Assembly (NCBI GenBank): GCA_012960475.1
Contig: DUBE01000014.1
Span: 69,239-133,238, forward strand
DNA from: Planctomycetota bacterium
Lineage (GTDB): Bacteria; Planctomycetota; UBA1135; GCA-002686595
Length of the DNA: 64,000 nucleotides
Direction of reading: 5' to 3'
Below the pieces are notes generated by a model. That model saw only the letters and a program-made list of their open reading frames with translations. It made no database searches and was not told where the DNA came from. A program made the translations under genes and the position numbers. Below are positions 9,801-18,129 of the stretch, piece after piece. Position 1 is the stretch's first letter. Each line of letters opens with the position of its first letter.

Positions 9801-9842
9801 TTGGCGCGAAGGTTTCTTCTCTGGGCGCTCAACCGGAGCTAG
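6834..9842 (+). CDS. Membrane-anchored serine/threonine protein kinase with helical repeat tail
   Basis: This 1002-residue Hanks-type kinase has a cytoplasmic domain at about residues 83-355. It contains the glycine loop GTGATGTV (91-98), Lys112 for ATP, the catalytic loop HLDIKPGN with Asp211, a metal-binding DMG (Asp229) in place of DFG, and an APE-like SPE at 255-257. A single transmembrane helix (about 377-397) follows. The remaining ~600 residues are alpha-helical and TPR-like, and would lie outside the membrane. This kinase-TM-TPR layout is typical of planctomycetes. The upstream ECF sigma gene suggests a signalling pair in which the tail senses and the kinase acts on the sigma factor; this is inferred from context only. 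Confidence 0.9.
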   Translation: MNSPDHYLRNDSDPSNGLGEYVSVWLERVGDEALDPAEEAEKVIADAPSLLKPLLRSEFADLMQFAQSTIHRSHLRRGTQVGGYKLVEVIGTGATGTVWEATDESGSSLALKFLHPAYIASPEGARRVMGEAQLAARVQHPGLVPIVNQIHEKELCALVAPMIGTGLTLAGIISKAREGISEYDPDTILRALVLAIEGTGALHEAGIFHLDIKPGNLVLGSDGNFVLTDMGLAKVQGEPSMSHSAQILGTPSYMSPEIALEGRKDADARCDVWAWGITLFEAMSLERPFHGAGIHEVLRQVHEHTPARLNDRSRSLTRKQLSSLRSILNRCLEKNPNLRYQSAVELAKDMRNLIDGRRVLGSSYARQATLFLQRNRTVALGMTAAAVITTASLFGANYYRSVGRLTSDLTTCLNEAVTLLGEDFNKHQDRFMPLIKELKALASNPRLGEPVMRAGLLSMMASSIGEQPHADIEQWAAVHDLFKQALIILPDHERIERAEVHLQRASLHIQLWEHQASREDLLQAALHLEDASDPILRAKRAWAISQYQRLSHVYAEQRDMDPILANIDAAALLDEAILYLEAEGLHNWSLRCKHAKLQHAIGTRPPTPLDGKAADDLAEEFGSMLGPTHSWTIASLRTRCRAWYVIAEDYPQMVHTKETEPDPKRRTVLIQSDRNKYYRYSLEAYQYLLQQTTVRYGMDHVFTATAGIGVGQQLMLVGNHEEGRPYYEEGIESRSKYAGPNTEILMRIKTGYGVCLMNCGDYEAAAAHYEKHWQDCAAEERLGPGHAITIVAHRGYHHALGVLGRADRIREDSSIQWDSAKENFLSARTLLWEDLQYSVIIELSIGPDPHVVDDIEERWQQLCQSWSDHPLDERHAEAWKDIWKPQLEESMGILRAVSAGDEAALAACFKESSFFSSDHHLSCLARIQALRLDRLGLEETLAIAETEENKHLVDQVRAEIAVLDLNAGDPTSAEDLLKTLTSREQIHSNLARRFLLWALNRS

Positions 9843-9863
9843 CTGCTCAGGGTCTCTAACGCG

Positions 9864-10841
9864 CTAACCAAGCGAAGCAATAAGGGCAATCACAAAGAAG
9901 ATCAACACAAGCCCTCCAACCACCAGGCCTATCCGAGCCCAGGAGAGAGGCAACCTTCCATGCACCCCACTCGGGTCCCGACCGCTGATCACCGCCCGAT
10001 ACACTTGATCGTTATAACGCCAGGCCAGGACCCAGACTGGCAAAGCCACCCGGCGAGTGTGCAGACCCTCGATGCGCATTGAGACTCCGACCTTGCGCAC
10101 GCGACTCCCCGGAACGCAATTGTGCTCAACGTACTCCCTGGCTCGCTGCTTGATCCCATGCAATAGATAGGCCCGAGCAAAGGAGCGCTGAGCATCAAAG
10201 GTCTCGTTGTGAATCGATTCCACGCCGACCTCTGCGGCGCTGGTCGGCTGACTGTCCAGTCCCCCCCCTGCGTAGGTCCCAAGCAAGGCGCTGGTTTCTT
10301 TGGGATTCAAGCCTCTTGAGGCTGAAACCAGCACATCATCGAAAGTGATGTTCGTACTACCCGCATGCGGTGCCCAATCAGAACGCCGTGATCCAAGGTT
10401 TGAGTCCGCGGCCCAGGACACCTCCGCCTCCGCATCGAACATCCAGGCGGGGAAATAAAGTGGCTGCAAGTCATCCACCTTGGCCTTGCTGCCCATATCC
10501 GCAGGTCGAAAGAACCCCTGCCGACCAAGCCAGTTCTTGAGGGCTTTGACTGCGGCATCTCGGTCAACGGTGAATCCCATCCACTGTTTGACCTCTTCCT
10601 GAGGGTCGCGGATCTCCTCCAGCGAAAGTTCGGTGGTACAGAAAGCGCAGCGCACCGCCCTTGCGTCGGCGTCATAGGCCGTTGCCGCCCCACAACCGCC
10701 GCAACGCAGGATCTTGGCGAAAACATCCCCCACGGGCAGAGCCTTGTCAGTGGGAATCCCAAGGGCGCAGACAGCGCAGCGCAGATCTCCCTTCTCGATC
10801 GGCGTAGCGCAGCGCTCACAGGCGTGAAGGGTCTGGGTCAT
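9864..10841 (-). CDS. Zinc-ribbon membrane protein, paralogue B
   Basis: This is a 325-residue protein with four CxxC motifs near the N-terminus (CERC, CAVC, CGGC, CAFC), which form two zinc ribbons. A mixed alpha/beta middle contains LYFPAWMFDAEAEVSW. Near the C-terminus, the strand LPVWVLAWRY precedes one transmembrane helix (about 300-322). Its ATG overlaps the stop of the upstream gene by four bases (ATGA), which fixes the start. The C-terminal half matches the upstream neighbour (PVWVLA-x-RW/Y, GxxHGRLPLSWAR versus GEIQGDLPRSFGR), so the two are paralogues and probably a heteromeric pair. Such proteins are sometimes misannotated as PriA-like helicases; there is no helicase domain here. 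Function unknown. Confidence 0.75.
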   Translation of the reverse strand: MTQTLHACERCATPIEKGDLRCAVCALGIPTDKALPVGDVFAKILRCGGCGAATAYDADARAVRCAFCTTELSLEEIRDPQEEVKQWMGFTVDRDAAVKALKNWLGRQGFFRPADMGSKAKVDDLQPLYFPAWMFDAEAEVSWAADSNLGSRRSDWAPHAGSTNITFDDVLVSASRGLNPKETSALLGTYAGGGLDSQPTSAAEVGVESIHNETFDAQRSFARAYLLHGIKQRAREYVEHNCVPGSRVRKVGVSMRIEGLHTRRVALPVWVLAWRYNDQVYRAVISGRDPSGVHGRLPLSWARIGLVVGGLVLIFFVIALIASLG

Positions 10842-11815
10842 AAGAACATCCCGCTCACAATCAGACCAAAGAAGACCAGCACGGCGAGAATACCGAGGAC
10901 CAACAACGCCAGGCGCCCGAAGGAGCGCGGCAGGTCTCCTTGAATCTCGCCGGTTTGGCCATTGACCAGCACGCGCAGGAGTTTTTTCTCTGGACCCCAG
11001 CGCAGAGCAAGAACCCAAACGGGGACCAGCATCAATTCAGCCACCTGATCTTCGAAGGTAGTCGTCAGACTGGAAACCTGCCGGCTATCTCCCGGCAGAT
11101 ACCCGTCGAGTTCGCGCCCTACGGCCTGTTGCACCTCCTCCTGGGCCAGATCAATTCCCTCGGCCTGTGTGCGCGTAGCTTCTTCCGCAGACCAGCCTGT
11201 CACCAACGCAGAGGAATAGCGCCTGATGGCGCTCAGGTCAAAAGGCTCAATTGCCGCAAGCTCCGCATTTGTCAAACCCCTGCATGCCGTGACCAAAGCA
11301 TCTGCCGCCTGGGTCACATGCTTGCCTGACAAGTTGCGCCATTCAGTCTTTACGACAGTACGCGTACGCGTCACCATTCTGCCCTTGGAATCGGTCGTAA
11401 CGTAGGTCTCGGTAGTGGTGTAGTTCTCACCAATGCGAGCACTGTACTCAGAACGCGCCACAGCGCTGTAGAGGTAGGCGGGCAGATAGACGCCCTCCAT
11501 GGACGATATTTTGGCGTGACGAATCTCACTTGGCGCCAGCAATCGACCTTTTGCCAGCCACTCACGTACGCTCGCTTCAGCCTGTTCACGGGGAATGGCA
11601 AAGCCCAGTACATAATTCGGCTCAATAGCTCGGCCAGAGCCTATGGTCTCGCGATCGACCGCTCGGTCAATGACCGAACCCGAGGCGCAGAATGGGCAGA
11701 CCGCAGCGAAACGGTGGCGCGGCATGGAAACCGACGCCCCACATTCGTTACAGCGAATCTCAAGCAACTCCTCGGAAGGGGCTTCGGGGGCTGGAGTCTG
11801 GGGGGAGGGGCTCAA
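10838..11815 (-). CDS. Zinc-ribbon membrane protein, paralogue A
   Basis: This is a 325-residue protein starting at TTG; an in-frame stop lies just upstream and the next ATG (residue 31) would delete half of the zinc ribbon. The ribbon uses CNEC and CPFC within residues 20-45. The middle domain contains GVYLPAYLYSAVARSEYSARIGE, comparable to FPAWMFDAEAEVSW in the downstream partner. The C-terminus has PVWVLALRW followed by a transmembrane helix. Translational coupling (ATGA) to the paralogue argues for a joint role. The mid-region strand is preserved in both, with only the number of zinc ribbons differing (one here, two in the partner). Function unknown. Confidence 0.72.
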   Translation of the reverse strand: MSPSPQTPAPEAPSEELLEIRCNECGASVSMPRHRFAAVCPFCASGSVIDRAVDRETIGSGRAIEPNYVLGFAIPREQAEASVREWLAKGRLLAPSEIRHAKISSMEGVYLPAYLYSAVARSEYSARIGENYTTTETYVTTDSKGRMVTRTRTVVKTEWRNLSGKHVTQAADALVTACRGLTNAELAAIEPFDLSAIRRYSSALVTGWSAEEATRTQAEGIDLAQEEVQQAVGRELDGYLPGDSRQVSSLTTTFEDQVAELMLVPVWVLALRWGPEKKLLRVLVNGQTGEIQGDLPRSFGRLALLVLGILAVLVFFGLIVSGMFL

Positions 11816-11936
11816 TGAATGGAACGGTCATCCGCCGCGAATGCACGCCATGATAGCGGCTGACGGGTGGCCCTATCCGTATCTGATACCCAGACACCCA
11901 GAGCCTGCACTCTGAACGACTGTAGAACACAAAACC

Positions 11937-14180
11937 TCAGGGCTTCAGTGCAGCGGGGTGTCCGACCTTCCAATTACCGCGCCGGGCAACCAGATGTTCA
12001 TCAGCGCGTGGGTCGTTCTTGAGCTCTGCCAGAAAGAACTCGGTCACGATCGAAAGCTGGGAGGCCTGCGCCTTCTTTGCTCGCTTGGTCACGGATTCGC
12101 CATCTCTCGCACCGCAAGCGCCCCCGTGTCCCAGGCCTGGGATGTTGCAGTACAGCCGCCTGGCCTGACCCGGCCCCAGTTGTGCAAAGAGATGACAATC
12201 AGAGATCGGACACAGTTCGTCCTCACGCGCAATCACGACCAGGCTCGCCGCTTCGCTGGCTTTCATCTTTAGGCAAAGCTCCTTGTCATCCAGTGCCCCT
12301 GTGGGCTGAAGAAGACAAACTGCAGTGACCTGATCCAACTCAGCAGCGAGGGCCACGGAGGTTATTGCTCCGGCCCCATGACCTAGAACCCCCCACCTGT
12401 CAAAAGTGAAGCCGCCCACCCTGTTGTCCATGGACTCAAGGCTGACAACCAATTCAGGCACACCACGAACCGAAACCGCATCCCCAAGAACCGTCACTAC
12501 GACCAAACCGTGACTGGCAAGATGCTGCGCCAGGCCAACATAGTCCCCCGCGTCACGACCTTCATCGGTCGCAATAATCAGCAGCGGCGGCTGACCGGTT
12601 TCCCCTGTCTCCCGATCCATGCTGGGAACTGTCAATCTCGCGCCCTTTGGGAGGGGATGGGAGCTCACCTCAAAGAAGCCCTGATTGGATGAATCCCAAT
12701 CAGCTGCCTCCCTTGCAAGAGGAAACCGCGGGCTATATGTATGCTGATTCGTAAGCCGCTCCAGCATTTCTGCCAAGAGGTCGCCCTCCCGGCGAGAGAG
12801 GTCTCTTTCTTCCCTAGGATCGTTCTCCAAGTTGAACAGCTGAACAGAAGTGGACCCATCTGACTTGGTGTTGCTCACAACCTTGAAGTCCCCCGAGCGC
12901 AGGGCCTGATGTTTGGCGCTCTCAAAGTAGAGGTCTCGCTCGGGCAACTCTGCTTTCTCATTTCGAAGGACCTCCACAAGCGATACTCCATCGAGTCCTT
13001 CTGGTACGGCCAGGCCAGCCAGTTCCGCCATGGTCGGGAGCACGTCCTGAAAGCCGATCGGGGTTGTGTTGACCACACCTGCAGGGATCTGTCCATCCCA
13101 GCGGGCCACAAGAGGAACGCGAATGCCTCCCTCCCAAAGGGAAGTCTTGAACCCTCGTAGGTGCCCGTTGGATTGAAAGAATGCGCTGTCGGTTCCCCCA
13201 TTGAAGGTAGCTCCGTTGTCGCTCGTAAAGATCACCAGAGTGTTCTTGCGAAGGCCAAGCTCATCCACCTTGGCGAGCAACTGCCCAAGGCCCGCGTCCA
13301 TACGCGTGACCATTGCCGCGTACGCAGCACGAGGGGCCTGATGAGGCAGGTAGCCCTTGTTGCCAAGATAGGGCTCATCATCCCAACCCTTGTCCAAGTA
13401 CTCCTCAAGCGAATCCTCAGGCACTTGCAGAGCCGCGTGAGGAACCGGGGTGGGAAAATACAAGAGGAATGGATCCTGCTGATGCTTGTCCAGGAAATCC
13501 AAAGCTTCTACCAGCATCACATCTGCGGCGTAGTCCTCTCCTGAAAATTCAGCCCAGGGATTGCGCTCTGTGGGCACTTCTTCCCAACGCTTGGATGGAG
13601 TGAATCCAGGGTTGTTCAAAACCAGGGGAATGCCGTCCTTCCAGAGAGCCGGGGGATAGTGATCATGCGCCTTCTTCTGACACATGAAACCGACGAAGCG
13701 ATCGAAGCCCTGGGCCAACGGCCGGCCCTCATCCCCGGGAGCCCCCAGGCCCCATTTGCCAAAGGCTCCGGTAGCGTAGCCCGCAGACTGCAGGACGCGC
13801 CCCACGGTCACAGTCCCGTGACGCAGGGGCTCCTGGCCCTCCCCCAGCACATGCAGGCGACTGGACCAGGAAGAGTTCTGCCGAATCTGCGCGTGCCCCG
13901 TGTGCAAACCGGTCAAGAGCACACAGCGCGAGGGTGCGCATACCGTGTGGCCCGAATAGGCCTGAGAAAACTGCATGCCCTCAACGGCAAGGCGGTCGAT
14001 GTTCGGAGTGCGGATCCTGGTTTGACCCTGGTAGCCCACCTCGCCCCAACCTAGGTCATCCGCCATGAACAGAATGACATTGGGGCGCTCAGTCGCTGGA
14101 CGGGGAGATTCCTGCAGACCCCAGCTTGGACCAGTGAGCAGGGCCATGGCCAATATCACGCGCAGATGAAAGCTGGTCAT
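11937..14180 (-). CDS. Secreted sulfatase fused to an alpha/beta-hydrolase-like domain lacking the serine
   Basis: This 747-residue protein has a signal peptide (about 1-21) and a full sulfatase domain to about residue 500: metal Asp41-Asp42 in FMADDLGWGE and the formylglycine site Cys81-Ala-Pro-Ser-Arg85. The C-terminal ~240 residues read as an alpha/beta hydrolase: LLIIATDEGRDAGDY, then AQHLASHGLVVVTV, a nucleophile elbow, VIAREDELCP (acid) and GLGHGG (His). The elbow is G-H-G-A-G with Gly602 where Ser or Cys is expected, so this domain is probably not an esterase of the usual kind. It may instead bind a carbohydrate or acyl group. It is transcribed divergently from the next sulfatase across 94 bases, which suggests shared control. 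Confidence 0.9.
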   Translation of the reverse strand: MTSFHLRVILAMALLTGPSWGLQESPRPATERPNVILFMADDLGWGEVGYQGQTRIRTPNIDRLAVEGMQFSQAYSGHTVCAPSRCVLLTGLHTGHAQIRQNSSWSSRLHVLGEGQEPLRHGTVTVGRVLQSAGYATGAFGKWGLGAPGDEGRPLAQGFDRFVGFMCQKKAHDHYPPALWKDGIPLVLNNPGFTPSKRWEEVPTERNPWAEFSGEDYAADVMLVEALDFLDKHQQDPFLLYFPTPVPHAALQVPEDSLEEYLDKGWDDEPYLGNKGYLPHQAPRAAYAAMVTRMDAGLGQLLAKVDELGLRKNTLVIFTSDNGATFNGGTDSAFFQSNGHLRGFKTSLWEGGIRVPLVARWDGQIPAGVVNTTPIGFQDVLPTMAELAGLAVPEGLDGVSLVEVLRNEKAELPERDLYFESAKHQALRSGDFKVVSNTKSDGSTSVQLFNLENDPREERDLSRREGDLLAEMLERLTNQHTYSPRFPLAREAADWDSSNQGFFEVSSHPLPKGARLTVPSMDRETGETGQPPLLIIATDEGRDAGDYVGLAQHLASHGLVVVTVLGDAVSVRGVPELVVSLESMDNRVGGFTFDRWGVLGHGAGAITSVALAAELDQVTAVCLLQPTGALDDKELCLKMKASEAASLVVIAREDELCPISDCHLFAQLGPGQARRLYCNIPGLGHGGACGARDGESVTKRAKKAQASQLSIVTEFFLAELKNDPRADEHLVARRGNWKVGHPAALKP

Positions 14181-14274
14181 GGAATCATCCTACCCGGGAA
14201 AGGGAATCTCCCCGCCTGCGCGGGACGCAGATTTCTTTGATTGCATCTCTGAGCCCTGACGGCAGGATAGGGCC

Positions 14275-15711
14275 ATGCACCTACTGCCTCTTCTGCTGTG
14301 CGCCGCCCTTCAAGGGAGCACCGAATCCAAGCCCCCCAACATTCTGTTGCTGCTCTCCGACGACCAGCGGCCCGACGCGGTCAGTGCCTGGGGCAATAAC
14401 TTTATTGCCACACCCAGCATCGATGCTCTCGCAGAGGCGGGGCTTTCCTTACGAAACGCCCACTGCATGGGCTCGCCCCATGGGGCAATTTGTCAACCGA
14501 GCCGCGCCATGCTGCACACGGGCCGTGCCTACCACCAGCTCAACATCGGCAATCTTGCGGGACGCGAGTTGCTGGGCGAGATCTTGGGCGCATCGGGTTT
14601 CACCACATTTGGAACAGGCAAATGGCACAACTCCAAGGAAGCATTCAAGCGCTCGTTCCAAGAAGGCAAGGCGATCTTCTTCGGCGGCATGTGCGACCAC
14701 AATGAGGTCAGCTTGATCGATCTCGCCGATGACAAATACAACAACAAGCGCACGGGGAAAGGCCACTCCAGCGACCTCTTCGCCAACGCAGCCGTCGATT
14801 TCTTGAAGAGCACAGACGGATCCCAACCCTTCTTCTGTTCGGTGGCTTTCACCGCGCCGCACGATCCACGCACACCCCCTAATTCATACTCGCAGCACTA
14901 CTACGAGAACCGTCCACCCCTGCCCGCGAATTTCCTGCCACAGCACCCCTTCGACTGCGGCTGGATGCAAGTGCGAGACGAAAACCTCGCCGGCTGGCCA
15001 CGCACAAGAGAAGTAATCAGCGACCAACTCTGCGAGTACTACGGCCTGATCACCCACATGGACGAGGCCATTGGGCGCATCCTGACCGCGCTAGAGGAGA
15101 CGGGGCAAGGCCAGAACACGCTGGTAATCTTCGCCGCAGATCATGGCCTCGCCATGGGCAGCCACGGCTTGCTGGGCAAACAGAGTCTCTACCAGCACTC
15201 CATGGGGCTGCCCCTGATCCTGCGCGGACCGAATATCCCCGCGGATCAATCCAGCAACGCTCTTGTCTATCTGCTCGATGTATTTCCCACCATCTTGGAA
15301 GCGGCCAATCTCCCACTGGCAGACGACCTCCAGGCCCACAGTCTGTGGCCTCTAGTCGATGGCAGCCAGCAGAGCCTGCGCGAGACCCTGTTCACGTCTC
15401 TCGGTCGACACCAACGGGCCATCCGGGACGATCGCTGGAAACTGATCCGCTACCCCGAAATAGACCACCTCCAATTGTTCGACTTGCAAGCGGATCCCGA
15501 CGAACGAGAGAACCTGGCCGCTCGACCCGAACATGCGGGCACCATCTCGCGCCTGCGCAGATCCCTCGGCCAATGGCAAGAATATGTGGGCGATGATGTG
15601 CCCTGGACCGCGAAGAAGGTCCACGACAAGGAGATCGACCTCACAGGAGCCAGCCGCAAGCCTGACCGCTGGCAACCAGAGTGGGTACGTAAGAAGTACT
15701 TCGGGGAATAG
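14275..15711 (+). CDS. Secreted sulfatase (family S1)
   Basis: This 478-residue sulfatase has a short signal peptide (about residues 1-14) and the core PPNILLLLSDDQRPDAV with metal ligands Asp29-Asp30. The formylglycine site is Cys73-Gln-Pro-Ser-Arg77 inside a GSPHGAICQPSRAMLHTGR context. GTGKWHN and FAADHGLAMGSHGLLGKQSLYQ are later signatures of the fold. This Q-P-S-R subtype and the GLLGKQSLY segment resemble choline-sulfatase-like and iduronate-sulfatase-like members rather than arylsulfatase A, but the substrate is not assignable. It diverges from the sulfatase-hydrolase gene and converges on the next gene with 9 bases between stops. Confidence 0.92.
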   Translation: MHLLPLLLCAALQGSTESKPPNILLLLSDDQRPDAVSAWGNNFIATPSIDALAEAGLSLRNAHCMGSPHGAICQPSRAMLHTGRAYHQLNIGNLAGRELLGEILGASGFTTFGTGKWHNSKEAFKRSFQEGKAIFFGGMCDHNEVSLIDLADDKYNNKRTGKGHSSDLFANAAVDFLKSTDGSQPFFCSVAFTAPHDPRTPPNSYSQHYYENRPPLPANFLPQHPFDCGWMQVRDENLAGWPRTREVISDQLCEYYGLITHMDEAIGRILTALEETGQGQNTLVIFAADHGLAMGSHGLLGKQSLYQHSMGLPLILRGPNIPADQSSNALVYLLDVFPTILEAANLPLADDLQAHSLWPLVDGSQQSLRETLFTSLGRHQRAIRDDRWKLIRYPEIDHLQLFDLQADPDERENLAARPEHAGTISRLRRSLGQWQEYVGDDVPWTAKKVHDKEIDLTGASRKPDRWQPEWVRKKYFGE

Positions 15712-15720
15712 CGCCCGACT

Positions 15721-17409
15721 CTAGTGCCAGAGCAACAGCCCGATGAAACGATCATCGAAACCGTTGGTGCCATTGGGCGATGAAACAAGGCCCAAGATTC
15801 GCGGGCTCTCGGAGAGCTGACCACGCCAGCGTCCAACACCTGGTAGGTCGATTTCGACCATCGCCTCGGGATCCATGGTCCAGGTCCCGCTGAATTCCTG
15901 AACAACCATTTGGCCTTCCACAACCTGCTGTTGCTTCCACTGAACAACGCCGCCGGAATCAAAGCTCACGCTGAAACGACCAGCAGCAGGCAAAGTACCC
16001 CCCTCGACTTTGATGTCGCTGAAGTAGGTACCGTTCAAGGTCTGCCCCGTCAGAGAACTTGGGCTCGCAGTCCAGGGAATGCCCAAGGTCATCCCGATTC
16101 CATGGGCAAGGTCCGTGTGGTCGCTTGGGCTCGACAGAGTGAATCGTCCATCCGAAATCACAGACCCATGGTGCTGCTGATTCCAGTCCAACAAATTGAG
16201 GTCCATTTCTCCACCGGTAGTCACCACATTGAAGGGCGCTCCCTGGGGCATGGACAAGGGATCCGAATCGACCACGATCTGATGCTGCCCAGGATCAAAC
16301 ACCCGCAGCCAACGCAATTCATTGACAAGTACCAAGCCATCAAATCCAATCCAACCCCCCGAACCCGAAAAGCGTCCGAAGGCGTCATGCCAGACCAGAT
16401 CTCCGTCCAAGGGGTCTGTCTCAAGCAATTCCAAGCGCGCCCCGTAGTGAAGGAATCGCGTGGGCTGCTGAAAGGGATCCGCCGGCGAGGACTGGGGCCA
16501 CTGATTGCCGAAGAGAGTGAATGAAACGCCCTCGTTTTCAAAACTTGTCATGGCCAGGGTCTCGTCCCAGCCCCCAAGGTGGCCGACCAGGATGCCCTTC
16601 AGGCCCTCCATGGTCATCCAGACCCGGCCGTCCTTACGCGTACCCCAAAGGCCGCGAAGACTGTTGAAATCCTGAGCCGAACCGGCGGCAGTGATCACAT
16701 CCAAAGAGTGTTGAAATCCATCGGAAGCGCTCCAGGAGCCATTCTCGTCGAAGGTCAGAATACCCTGGAGGGTGGTCAATGAAGGCAGGGGTGCGTTGTT
16801 GTCCACGCGCAAACAAGACACTTGGAATCGCTGATTGGTCAATGGCCGAATGTCCGGAGAACCGTCATCACAAACCACGCGGATCTCGGGAGTGTCCACG
16901 ACCACAACTCCATCTTCGCAACGCACGATTTCGGTTGTGCGAATCAGAACGCGGATGCGAGTTTCTCGTCCCTTGGGTGGTTTTATCGAATCGGGAAGCA
17001 GCTTGGGATTGAGAACCGAGCCATCCCCGCTGATGCTTCCACCATGCTCCAAAGTTGCAAAGTGCAGGACCCAGACGCCGTCTCCATCGGGATCATGAAC
17101 GGGGTCTCCTGTCAGATCAATCCCATGATAGATCGTCTGCCCCGAACCGCAGGGATCGGTGGCTTGGATCATGATCTCGGTTTCAAGCGCAATACGCACA
17201 TGGTGCCATTCAGCGATCGGCGCTGTCTGAGAGGCAAGATCCAGGGGGATCTGATTGCCAAGATCCACAGAAGCGCCCGTAGGGTCGAAGAATATCGGTA
17301 GCCATTCATCTCCATCACTCGATGTGGAGAGTTCGATCACGCGGGCATCAAAGTCGGTAGGCGTCACACCTTGCACGGGCATGGCCAATAACAGTAGGGA
17401 AAGGAGCAT
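15721..17409 (-). CDS. Large secreted protein with a DUF4382-like N-terminus (module copy 1)
   Basis: This 562-residue protein starts with a signal peptide (LLSLLLLAMPVQG). Residues about 18-190 contain a Trp/Pro-rich beta segment, a lone DPCGSG motif and a DPDGDGVW loop. The register resembles DUF4382 lipoproteins (an EWHHVRIAL-type strand after a Leu-rich linker). The remainder is beta-rich with repeated GRF and GTY/GTW motifs, and ends in DDRFIGLLLWH. It is full-length paralogous to the protein at 18126-19823, sharing the PTDF start, DPCG, DPDGDG and the final DR-IGLL. It lies 34 bases after a tiny lipoprotein gene. Function unknown. Confidence 0.7.
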   Translation of the reverse strand: MLLSLLLLAMPVQGVTPTDFDARVIELSTSSDGDEWLPIFFDPTGASVDLGNQIPLDLASQTAPIAEWHHVRIALETEIMIQATDPCGSGQTIYHGIDLTGDPVHDPDGDGVWVLHFATLEHGGSISGDGSVLNPKLLPDSIKPPKGRETRIRVLIRTTEIVRCEDGVVVVDTPEIRVVCDDGSPDIRPLTNQRFQVSCLRVDNNAPLPSLTTLQGILTFDENGSWSASDGFQHSLDVITAAGSAQDFNSLRGLWGTRKDGRVWMTMEGLKGILVGHLGGWDETLAMTSFENEGVSFTLFGNQWPQSSPADPFQQPTRFLHYGARLELLETDPLDGDLVWHDAFGRFSGSGGWIGFDGLVLVNELRWLRVFDPGQHQIVVDSDPLSMPQGAPFNVVTTGGEMDLNLLDWNQQHHGSVISDGRFTLSSPSDHTDLAHGIGMTLGIPWTASPSSLTGQTLNGTYFSDIKVEGGTLPAAGRFSVSFDSGGVVQWKQQQVVEGQMVVQEFSGTWTMDPEAMVEIDLPGVGRWRGQLSESPRILGLVSSPNGTNGFDDRFIGLLLWH

Positions 17410-17443
17410 TTTCGGGCGTTGCTAAGAGTGTGATGGGCGAGAA

Positions 17444-17614
17444 TCAGTAAGCCTGCAGGGTTACCGTGACCGTACCGGGACCAAGGTTGACCGGATCACC
17501 GCCGGAAGAGCCATCGTTGGGTCCTTGTACACAGGCAATGACCGAGATCGCGCCCAGCACACAGGTCAGAATTACGAAGCGGACAATGAGAGGGGTCTTT
17601 GAAGAATTCGGCAT
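17444..17614 (-). CDS. Small lipoprotein (module copy 1)
   Basis: This 56-residue protein begins MPNSSKTPLI, has one hydrophobic segment and the lipobox VIAC with Cys28, then a Gly/Ser/Asp-rich spacer and a short beta-like tail GTVTVTLQAY. ATG is at 17614. It precedes the large secreted protein by 34 bases. The same order, the same MPN start and the same spacer-plus-strand ending occur in the copy at 19823-20023. A longer in-frame extension upstream was not used because its sequence is unlike protein and overlaps the divergent gene. Confidence 0.6.
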   Translation of the reverse strand: MPNSSKTPLIVRFVILTCVLGAISVIACVQGPNDGSSGGDPVNLGPGTVTVTLQAY

Positions 17615-17757
17615 TGGGAAGATTTGGGGGTTACTGTGTTCTCCTGCTCGATCATCGACCTGACGAGTCCGAAGTCTTGAAGTGAGACCACCGAAAGCGT
17701 CCCAATGGCCTTTGGAGCCTCTTTTGGGATGCCCAGGGCATGCTTTAGACTGCTCCC

Positions 17758-18129
17758 ATGGATGAGGTCCCGGTAACACCGCCCCAGGATCCTCAAGGAT
17801 CCGTCTCCTGGGCGCAGGCCCTTGGGCGAGGCCTCGGCATCCTCTACCTGCCCCAGTTGACCGCCGTGGTGATCGGACCGCTTGGCGAGTGCGACCACTG
17901 CGTGGAGACCTTTTTTCAGTTGTTCCTGATCCTGCCGGGACTGCTAGGGGCAACCCTGCTGCACGCCCCAGACAAGCCCATAGTGGCAAGCCTTGTAACC
18001 GTAACCCTGGCCTTTGGGGTGATACAAATCATGCGCCGGAGCGGCAAAGCCGCAAGGATCGGGGGAATCGCGGTCGCATTGCTCAGCGCGCTCAACGCTC
18101 TGGCAATCAGCCACATGCTGCGGGCCTAG
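17758..18129 (+). CDS. Small integral membrane protein
   Basis: This 123-residue protein has three predicted membrane helices (about 33-47, 55-68 and 73-113, the last region probably two helices) and a Cys pair in ECDHC. No family is recognised. It sits alone on the plus strand between the two copies of the lipoprotein/secreted-protein module. Its stop overlaps that of the opposite-strand gene by 4 bases. It starts 143 bases from the divergent lipoprotein gene, so one intergenic region may drive both. Function unknown. Confidence 0.6.
   Translation: MDEVPVTPPQDPQGSVSWAQALGRGLGILYLPQLTAVVIGPLGECDHCVETFFQLFLILPGLLGATLLHAPDKPIVASLVTVTLAFGVIQIMRRSGKAARIGGIAVALLSALNALAISHMLRA

Noticed and set aside
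17615..17989. Upstream extension of the small lipoprotein at 17444-17614
   Set aside because: It overlaps the divergent membrane-protein gene and is Arg/Gly/Pro-rich without protein-like pattern.
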